Of a stretch of DNA of 64,000 nucleotides, positions 58,425 to 64,000 are shown piece after piece. The number at the start of each line of letters is the position of its first letter. Positions within the stretch are counted from its first letter, which is position 1. The translations under genes and the position numbers were made by a program. A model generated the notes under the pieces. The model saw only the letters and a program-made list of their open reading frames with translations, was not told the DNA's origin and made no database searches. The stretch comes from Megaera polyxenophila (GTDB lineage: Bacteria > Pseudomonadota > Alphaproteobacteria > Rickettsiales > Rickettsiaceae), in the NCBI RefSeq assembly GCF_029982035.1, contig NZ_CP104166.1, forward strand, positions 496,001 to 560,000. Reading direction: 5' to 3'.

Positions 58425-58500
58425 TGGTGGGCGATGACAGACTCGAACTGCCGACCGTCTCGGTGTAAACGAGATGCTCTACCAACTGAGCTAATCGCCC
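58425..58500 (-). tRNA. tRNA-Val (anticodon UAC)
   Basis: On the minus strand a complete 76-base cloverleaf with encoded CCA. The acceptor stem is GGGCGAT/ATCGCCC and the D stem is GCTC/GAGC. The anticodon stem TCTCG/CGAGA encloses the loop TTTACAC, giving anticodon UAC. The T loop is TTCGAGT. Discriminator A. Confidence 0.94.
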
Positions 58501-58561
58501 CTAGGAAAGCAATATGAACTAATTTTGCCGATTAATCAACTATTTTTTATGGTTTAATCAA

Positions 58562-60001
58562 TTAATATGCAGAGCTAGTCTTTAGTTTTTTCCAATACTT
58601 TGAGGATAGGCTGCCTACTATCATACCAATCGTAGCCATTAGAAGGCCAATTAATTGAGGCGGTATATAATCTTCCTCAAGAAAAGTCAGTATTGCCCAC
58701 GTACCTACACCTAGAATAATAGATAATATTGCCCCGTGGTTATTTGCTTTACTCCAGTAAACGCCAAATGTTAAAGGTACAAATGCTCCACATAAAGTTA
58801 CAAGATATGCTCCTTTAATTATCTCTAATATGGTAACTCCTGCGCTTACATTTAAGTAGGAATAGAAATATACTAAAAATCCAAAAACAAACACTCCAAT
58901 TCTTGATGTTAAAACGATCCCTCTATCCGTAAGCTTCAGAGAATCTTTTAGTATGTTCTCCGCAAGCAAGGCTGAAGGAGCAAGCAGAGTACCGGAAGCA
59001 GTTGACATTATAGCCGAAAGTAAAGCTCCAAAAAACAGAACTTGTAAGAACACCGGAGTTTCTTTAAATATATAGTCTACTAAAATCCTTTGCTGATCAC
59101 CTCCAGCTTCTAACGTCTGCTCAAAAATCCCTGGGGATAATAATGAAATACCGTATGTGATAAAAATCGGCACAAAACAAAATATTATATATATGACACC
59201 ACCAATCGTGGAGCCAAGAACTGCTGTACGTTCATCTTTAGAAGCCATTACCCTCTGGAAAACATCTTGCTGAGGAACAGACCCTAGAGCTAGAGTCAAA
59301 AAAGTTGCAACAAATTCAAGTGTATCATGAAAATTTGTTTCTGGCCAAAAATCAAATTTATTATTTGCCGCAGCATGCGAAATAATTTCAGTTGCCCCTC
59401 CGTCAAAACGACCGGCAACTAACACTGCCACAGCAAGTAACCCCACTATAATCAATATCATTTGGATGAAATCCATCACTACCAACGATTTCATTCCACC
59501 CACTATCGTATAGAGCATGATTATGGCTAGTCCTATCAGCATTGCAAGCTCAAAGCAAATCGCATCGTTAAAAATAAGTTTTATTACTAAACCAAGTGCT
59601 ACTATCTGTGCTGACATCCATCCAAGATAACTGGCGCATATAGTTAAAGACACTAGCATTTCTACTACTCGTCCAAATCGTTGCCTATAAAAATCACCGA
59701 TGGTTACAAGTTTCATCCGATAAAGTCTGGCAGCATAAAAAACACCAACTATTATAAGGCAAAAACCAGTGCCGATAGGTTCAGCTATTATTCCCCTTAA
59801 ACCGTCATTAATAAAAACAGGAGGAATTCCAACAACGGATTCTGAGCCAAACCACGTCGCAAATACCGTTGCAACCGTCATATAGAGTGGTATTGCTCTA
59901 CCTGCTAAGATATAATCAGTGGAATTTCTTACTCCTAGACTAGAATATAATCCGATTATAATTGAGAAGACCATGTATAAAGCTATAAAAAGTATTAGCA
60001 T
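58562..60001 (-). CDS. Sodium/solute symporter (SSF family)
   Basis: The 479-residue membrane protein has about thirteen helices. It has the SSF start (RNSTDYILAGRAIPLYM) and the helix 1 region ATVFATWFGSESVVGIP. Further family patterns are YTIVGGMKSLVVMDFIQ and ALLSAIMSTASGTLLAPS (Na+ site region). It resembles proline or pantothenate-type symporters; the solute cannot be decided. It likely imports a host metabolite using the sodium gradient. The upstream stretch 60002-60270 contains no gene. Confidence 0.88.
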   Translation of the reverse strand: MLILFIALYMVFSIIIGLYSSLGVRNSTDYILAGRAIPLYMTVATVFATWFGSESVVGIPPVFINDGLRGIIAEPIGTGFCLIIVGVFYAARLYRMKLVTIGDFYRQRFGRVVEMLVSLTICASYLGWMSAQIVALGLVIKLIFNDAICFELAMLIGLAIIMLYTIVGGMKSLVVMDFIQMILIIVGLLAVAVLVAGRFDGGATEIISHAAANNKFDFWPETNFHDTLEFVATFLTLALGSVPQQDVFQRVMASKDERTAVLGSTIGGVIYIIFCFVPIFITYGISLLSPGIFEQTLEAGGDQQRILVDYIFKETPVFLQVLFFGALLSAIMSTASGTLLAPSALLAENILKDSLKLTDRGIVLTSRIGVFVFGFLVYFYSYLNVSAGVTILEIIKGAYLVTLCGAFVPLTFGVYWSKANNHGAILSIILGVGTWAILTFLEEDYIPPQLIGLLMATIGMIVGSLSSKYWKKLKTSSAY

Positions 60002-60330
60002 ATGAGGTGTGGTGCTGGTTATAAAAATGTTAAGGGATGACTATATATATTTTTCTATTTCTTTCAAGTATAAATATAAATAATCGGTTAATTTTTCTAG
60101 AATTTCAAGAGAGTTTTTATCTAAATAATCATTAGAACAGAAAAGTTTTATATTAGTATCAGTATTATACAACTTTAAGTTTGTATTAAATTATATAATA
60201 TATACATAAAAATTCCTTTTACAAAAAGCAAACAATGTTTTATGTTAACTATTATTTAACTATAAGTTGCATGAGCAAAAAGAAGTATATAATAAACCCA
60301 GAAGCAGAAGTTAGCGATTCTTTCTATATA

Positions 60331-61331
60331 ACCTCAGTTCGGGATAAGCGCGTAGTTTAGAGATAAATCAAAACTATAATTTATTGAAGGTTTATTTTTT
60401 TTAAAGCAATATGATATAAACGTGGATAGTATATGCACAAAGGCATTGATTGGTGATCTATGTCTCGTGTGTTCAAGGTTCATTTTATTTTTTAAATAAT
60501 CAAATACAGTTTCAATTATATTTCGTTTGCGTAGTAAGATTTTTTCGTTTAAATCCATTAATTTATTTGGCATATTCTTTTTAATTCCATGCACCATTTT
60601 CAATCCTCTTTCATATAAATTAATGAATAGATTTTGCTTAATATAACCTTTGTCGGCGTATATAAAACCAGTTAAATCCGTTGTTAGATCAAGCACAGGA
60701 ACTCTATCATCTACGTTTCCCTTAGTCATTTTTAGCGCGATAAATTCACCTTTTTCGTTGATCACTAAATGTAATTTAAACCCATAAAAAAAGCCCATAG
60801 ATGATTTGCCTTGCTTGGCAAGCCCAGCAAATGTTTTATTCCTATAGCGTCTTTTATTGTGGCAGATTTTGATTGCGGTAGTATCCATAAAATATGTGCC
60901 AGTTTCTTCGCCAAATAACATATGCAAAAGTATATTAAACGGTAAAAATAATCTAGACATTAGTTCTACAAAACGGTTATAACTTAAGGCATTCGGAAAA
61001 TCGTTTTTGTGGATATACTCTATACAAGTTTTGTAAAAATATTTAAAGTTCTTTGCATGAGACGTATGATACATTACCATGATCGTCATAATCTCGCTCA
61101 AGCTCATACTACATAAGCGATTTCGCTGTTTATTGCCAGGTAATAATTGCTTTTTTTCGTAACCAGAGTAAATTTGGCAAAAATCATCTATAAAGCTGTA
61201 CAATTCCGTGATATCTTTTTTCATGCCTGTGGTTGCCATTTTTTGTTAAAAAAGAGCTTTATCACAGGCATCACCATCTTGCAACCCTTGTATCTACTAT
61301 ATATTTATGCAATCCTTATCCCGAACTGGGG
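60331..61331 (-). mobile_element. IS982-family element
   Basis: About 1,001 bp with inverted ends CCTCAGTTCGGGATAAG / CCCCAGTTCGGGATAAG. It is flanked by TATATA on both sides (60325-60330 and 61332-61337), a target duplication. It interrupts the HAD gene. Only one copy is in the window. Confidence 0.88.
60334..61239 (-). CDS. IS982-family DDE transposase
   Basis: The 301-residue protein has the IS982 pattern. An N-terminal region with LSEIMTIMVMYHTSHAKNFK is followed by the first Asp in FMDTTAIKICHNKR. Then come the conserved GFFYGFKLHLVINEKGE, the second Asp in YADKGYIKQN and the Glu in IIETVFDYLKNKMNLEHTRH. It is complete, so the element may be active. Confidence 0.9.
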   Translation of the reverse strand: MATTGMKKDITELYSFIDDFCQIYSGYEKKQLLPGNKQRNRLCSMSLSEIMTIMVMYHTSHAKNFKYFYKTCIEYIHKNDFPNALSYNRFVELMSRLFLPFNILLHMLFGEETGTYFMDTTAIKICHNKRRYRNKTFAGLAKQGKSSMGFFYGFKLHLVINEKGEFIALKMTKGNVDDRVPVLDLTTDLTGFIYADKGYIKQNLFINLYERGLKMVHGIKKNMPNKLMDLNEKILLRKRNIIETVFDYLKNKMNLEHTRHRSPINAFVHILSTFISYCFKKNKPSINYSFDLSLNYALIPN

Positions 61332-62202
61332 TATATAAAGCCAGACCTCTTAAAAAAGGAGTACTTATTTTGCTGGGATTTTGATAACACTATAATAAAG
61401 GGTAATTCCCACGATTTTTTTGATACCCTGAATATTACGGGATCAGTACCTAAAGAATTAATAGACAAGTTTTTAGCAGATGAGGATAACTGTTTAAGAG
61501 ATCCTGTTAATCTGTTACCTATCATACGCAAGACACTCAAACATGGCCACAAAATAGCTATTACCACCTTATCAGAATATCCAGAGGTAATAGAACCGGC
61601 TTTACAAAAGCTAGGCTTGACGGAAGATGAAATTAATAAAGTTAAAATCATCAACGGGCCTTCATCTACTCTTTATCCTGGTAAATTAAAGCATATAAAA
61701 AAAGCTATGGATCATTTTGAAATAACAACAGAGCAATCGGTATATTTAATTGATGATGATGAGAAAAATTGTTTTCTTGCTAAAAAAAACGGATATAGCG
61801 TGATTAAAGTGGATAACAAAGACTCAGTAGGGTGTTTAACAAAAATCAATAAACTTATTACAATTAAATCCACTACTGATGAATTTACCCCTGATAAAAT
61901 AATTGATAAAGAACTAGGAGCTTTAGAAGACCCTAAAATATATACTCGTACACAAGAAGTTGGTAGTTCTAGTTTTTTTCCTACACCTGAACCTTCTTCT
62001 TTCAAGGCAAAACCATTAAAGAATAGTTCATTGCGTAAAAAATTATGTTTTGGACAAGATAAAGGTTTTATATCTTCCAAACCATTTTCAGAGGATATTT
62101 TTGCTAAATCCTTAACTGATTCATTACTTTCTCCGTTTTTACAGTTAGAAAAAAATCCAGTAGAAATATTAGGAGAAAAATTTAGTCCCTCTCTATCTGA
62201 AT

Positions 62203-63048
62203 CTAGTGACTAGTTTTAAATAAAAATTTTTTAAAGTGCGTGATAAGTAAAAGTAGAAAATATATAAACCCTCCAGATAATATAATGGATGGAGCAAAAG
62301 GGATATCTAAATAGAAAGACAAGATCCCTCCTATAAAATTCATCATTAAGGAAGAAAGGATAGCAAAGCCGATCATTGACACCGGTGACTTAGCAACCAT
62401 TCTGGCAACCATTGCCGGAATGACTATTATACTAGTAACAAGCAACGCTCCAACAATCTTAATAGTTGATAGCACTGCAAAAGAGAGGACGGCTAGAAAA
62501 GCTAGTTCAAGAAATTTAACTTTTACTCCTCTTGATTCCGCAATATCCTTACTTAAAATCATCAAAACAAGGTCTTTATACGAAGAGAGAAAAAATATCA
62601 AAACTACTATAAGAATAAAGAATAATAATTTGATATCTTGGGCACTCGCTGAAATAATATCCCCTACTAAATATTTAGTAATATTAATCTGACCAGGGTA
62701 AGAATAAGCTAGCACCAAGCTTAAGGATATCATTATGCTTGTGGTTAAACCGATTGCTGCGCTATTACCGGAATTACTGCGCAATTTAAAAATGATAAAG
62801 GCAAACAGACCGCTACTAAGCAGTCCAGCATAGAAAATAGGTAATCCTGACATTACGCTTACGATGCCTGCAAACATACTTGCATGAGCCAGACCATCGC
62901 CAAAATATACATATCTTTTCCATAAAACAAGGCAGCCAAGAGGCGCAAAAATAAGACCGATTAAAACTGAAACAGTAATTATTACAAACATCGATAACCA
63001 AATATGTATTCCATTAATGATTGTGCCTATGATCATGTGAATGAACAT
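62203..63048 (-). CDS. znuB: Metal (zinc/manganese) ABC transporter permease
   Basis: The 281-residue membrane protein has about eight helices of the ABC-3 permease family. The typical patterns are FAPLGCLVLWKRYVYFGDGL and HASMFAGIVSVMSGLP. It works with the ZnuC-like ATPase whose gene overlaps its start by 35 bases. No periplasmic binding protein gene is in view, as is common for rickettsial znu genes. Zinc is the usual substrate, but manganese is possible. Its 3' end overlaps the HAD gene end by 11 bases, convergently. Confidence 0.88.
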   Translation of the reverse strand: MFIHMIIGTIINGIHIWLSMFVIITVSVLIGLIFAPLGCLVLWKRYVYFGDGLAHASMFAGIVSVMSGLPIFYAGLLSSGLFAFIIFKLRSNSGNSAAIGLTTSIMISLSLVLAYSYPGQINITKYLVGDIISASAQDIKLLFFILIVVLIFFLSSYKDLVLMILSKDIAESRGVKVKFLELAFLAVLSFAVLSTIKIVGALLVTSIIVIPAMVARMVAKSPVSMIGFAILSSLMMNFIGGILSFYLDIPFAPSIILSGGFIYFLLLLITHFKKFLFKTSH

Positions 63049-63718
63049 AGAACCCTATTTCGGATAGTGCATTTTTAAAGTCTAAATTCTGGCCGGCATC
63101 ATTTGGCTTACCTATGCAACAGACGTGACCATTAATACAAATTACTTGATCAGAATTTTTCATGACCGTAAACAAGTCATGCGAGATCAAAAAAACGGTT
63201 AAACCTGTTGTTTCTTTTATTTGCTTAAGCAGCTTGTAGAATTCTTGTTGACTTGTAACGTCAAGGTACTGGGTGGGTTCGTCTAGAATAACTAAATCTG
63301 GTTTATCCATAAGTGTTCCGGCAAGTACAAGTTTTTGTAATTGACCACCAGATAATTCAGAAATATCAATCTTCCTTACATTATCGAAATCAGCAAAATT
63401 TATCAGTTCGGAAACTTCTTTATCAATTCCACCTGGAACTAGAATATTCATTAAAGCTTCGGCATTCAAAGGCATATTGAAGTTAAAATCCAGCTTCTGG
63501 GGAGCATAACCGATTTTTAAATTATCCTTTATCCTTATTTGTCCCTGAGTTGGCTTTTCAAGGCCTAATATCATCTTGGCTATAGTAGTCTTTCCTGCTC
63601 CGTTTTGCCCAATTAATGTGGTTATTTCCCTTTGTTGTAGTTTAAAACTTACATTATCTACCAAAAGTTTTGAGTCAAAATATTTGCTAACTGAAGAAAA
63701 CTCTACAACTGGAGACAT
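63014..63718 (-). CDS. znuC: Metal ABC transporter ATPase (ZnuC-like)
   Basis: The 234-residue ATPase has Walker A GQNGAGKTT (37-45), a Q loop in KIGYAPQKLDF, signature LSGGQLQKL, Walker B LVILDEP and the switch His in FLISHDL. Its C-terminal tail ends HSHDHRHNH, a histidine cluster as found in zinc transporters. The gene precedes znuB with overlap, so they are one operon. The upstream 63719-63798 has no gene. Confidence 0.9.
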   Translation of the reverse strand: MSPVVEFSSVSKYFDSKLLVDNVSFKLQQREITTLIGQNGAGKTTIAKMILGLEKPTQGQIRIKDNLKIGYAPQKLDFNFNMPLNAEALMNILVPGGIDKEVSELINFADFDNVRKIDISELSGGQLQKLVLAGTLMDKPDLVILDEPTQYLDVTSQQEFYKLLKQIKETTGLTVFLISHDLFTVMKNSDQVICINGHVCCIGKPNDAGQNLDFKNALSEIGFYVHSHDHRHNH

Positions 63719-63798
63719 AATTTTCCTAAAATTAAGATATACAAGAATTTGAGTTTACTAGTACGACAAATAAATATAGCTAAAAGAGCAAAGTAAAA

Positions 63799-63837
63799 AG
63801 ACTTGGACAGATACATGTTATATTTCAATCCAAGTCT
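63799..63837 (-). terminator. Hairpin downstream of the 17-kDa antigen gene
   Basis: AGACTTGGA / TCCAAGTCT form a 9-base perfect stem around a 21-base loop, with A-rich sequence on the 5' side. In minus-strand reading this gives a T run after the stem. It lies 60 bases after the stop of the partial antigen gene and is probably its terminator. Confidence 0.6.
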
Positions 63838-63896
63838 ATTTGTTAAATTTGGGTTTAAACTGATATATTATTGACTTTCTTAAAACCAATAAATCG

Positions 63897-64000
63897 CTAT
63901 TTAACGATTTCCCAGTTACCGTCCGGTTTACGACAAGCCTTACCATAAGCTTTCTTCCTTTCCCCGCCTATTACTATTTCTTGGGTATATTCACGGCAAT
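63897..64000 (-). CDS. 17-kDa surface antigen-like protein, C-terminal fragment (window edge)
   Basis: The last 34 codons on the minus strand read CREYTQEIVIGGERKKAYG and then ACRKPDGNWEIVK before a TAG at 63897. This is the C-terminal pattern of the rickettsial 17-kDa surface antigen family (CREYxQxxxxGGxxxxAYGxACRxPDGxW). These are outer-membrane lipoproteins with a glycine-zipper core. Only the tail is in the window. Several paralogues exist in Rickettsiaceae, so the exact member is not known. Confidence 0.75.
   Translation of the reverse strand, partial: CREYTQEIVIGGERKKAYGKACRKPDGNWEIVK

Larger units (their letters stand above)
60271..62213 (+). pseudogene. HAD-type hydrolase gene split by IS982
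   Basis: Twenty codons at 60271-60330 (MSKKKYIINPEAEVSDSFYI) are separated from the remaining 291 by IS982. Removing the element and one copy of the TATATA target duplication restores a 311-residue frame. The HAD phosphatase domain shows motif I WDFDNTII (nucleophile Asp), motif II in IAITTLSEYP, and motif IV in YLIDDDEKNCFLAKKNGYSV. The last 100 residues are a Ser/Pro/Lys-rich tail without a known fold. The downstream part could still be translated from a start inside the IS. Its own function is unknown; a secreted role is speculation. Confidence 0.8.

Noticed and set aside
58154..58468. 104-codon plus-strand frame across the GNAT start and tRNA-Val
   Set aside because: Its C-terminal codons are the antisense of tRNA-Val, a common source of false genes, and the rest is antisense to a better-supported small membrane peptide and the GNAT gene.
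1..64000. CRISPR array, rRNA genes or a phage/plasmid replication origin
   Set aside because: I saw no regularly spaced short direct repeats, no rRNA signatures and no iteron-like clusters. All repeats found are insertion sequences, the inverted duplication or the 198-bp coding repeats.

Overview
The window is an AT-rich chromosomal segment of an obligate intracellular alphaproteobacterium of the order Rickettsiales, most likely family Rickettsiaceae. The case rests on gene content: pheS-pheT, rpsB-tsf, a 17-kDa-type surface antigen tail, a small Adr-like beta-barrel, an APRc-like retropepsin, a parvulin-type PPIase, an AmpG-like transporter, a DUF3576 gene upstream of leuS, a DUF1013/TrcR gene, a degenerate second peptide deformylase and CcmD/CcmE. 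A glucose-6-phosphate isomerase gene and a very heavy insertion-sequence load argue against a classical spotted-fever or typhus Rickettsia. They fit a Torix-like or Megaira-like symbiont better; this last step is inference.

Layout. 1-6.2 kb: translation genes (pheT', pheS, rpsB, tsf, truA, a GNAT, prmC) and a PCu(A)C copper chaperone. 6.2-13.3 kb: an insertion-sequence pile-up, with IS91 broken by two IS630 copies that enclose a Toprim fragment, then IS256 broken by a third IS630. 13.3-20.3 kb: yebC, a peptide-deformylase-like gene, secA, PPIase, barrel OMP and retropepsin. 20.7-26.1 kb: IS1, IS256, IS200 and two IS5-type copies around a truncated ABC-F copy. 26.2-31.3 kb: ccmD-ccmE, ychF, an MFS gene and the intact ABC-F gene. 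31.3-34.5 kb: two more IS5 copies that have broken and inverted a spore-coat-U pilin-like operon. 34.7-43.6 kb: tRNA-Gln, a frameshifted spermidine-synthase-like gene, pgi, DUF3576, leuS, rluB-like, dacA-like and ampG-like. 43.8-50.1 kb: one sensor histidine kinase gene split in three by two IS91 copies in opposite orientation, one of which carries its own IS630. 50.2-58.5 kb: gpsA, mtaB, IS110, dapF, DUF1013, a tandem-repeat hydrophobic protein, a methyltransferase, a GNAT, a small membrane peptide and tRNA-Val. 58.5-64 kb: a sodium/solute symporter, a HAD-type gene split by IS982, znuB/znuC-like genes and the end of a 17-kDa antigen gene.

Housekeeping genes are intact and closely packed. 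Signalling (histidine kinase), surface-structure (spore coat U cluster) and possible host-interaction genes (HAD protein) have been hit by mobile elements. Several insertions can be undone on paper: removing the element and one target-site copy restores an open frame of 500 codons for the kinase (coding length before the stop), 311 for the HAD protein and 197 for the spore coat U protein. This implies recent decay. A 1,948-bp inverted duplication (23020-24967 versus 30528-32475) shows the elements are also rearranging the chromosome.
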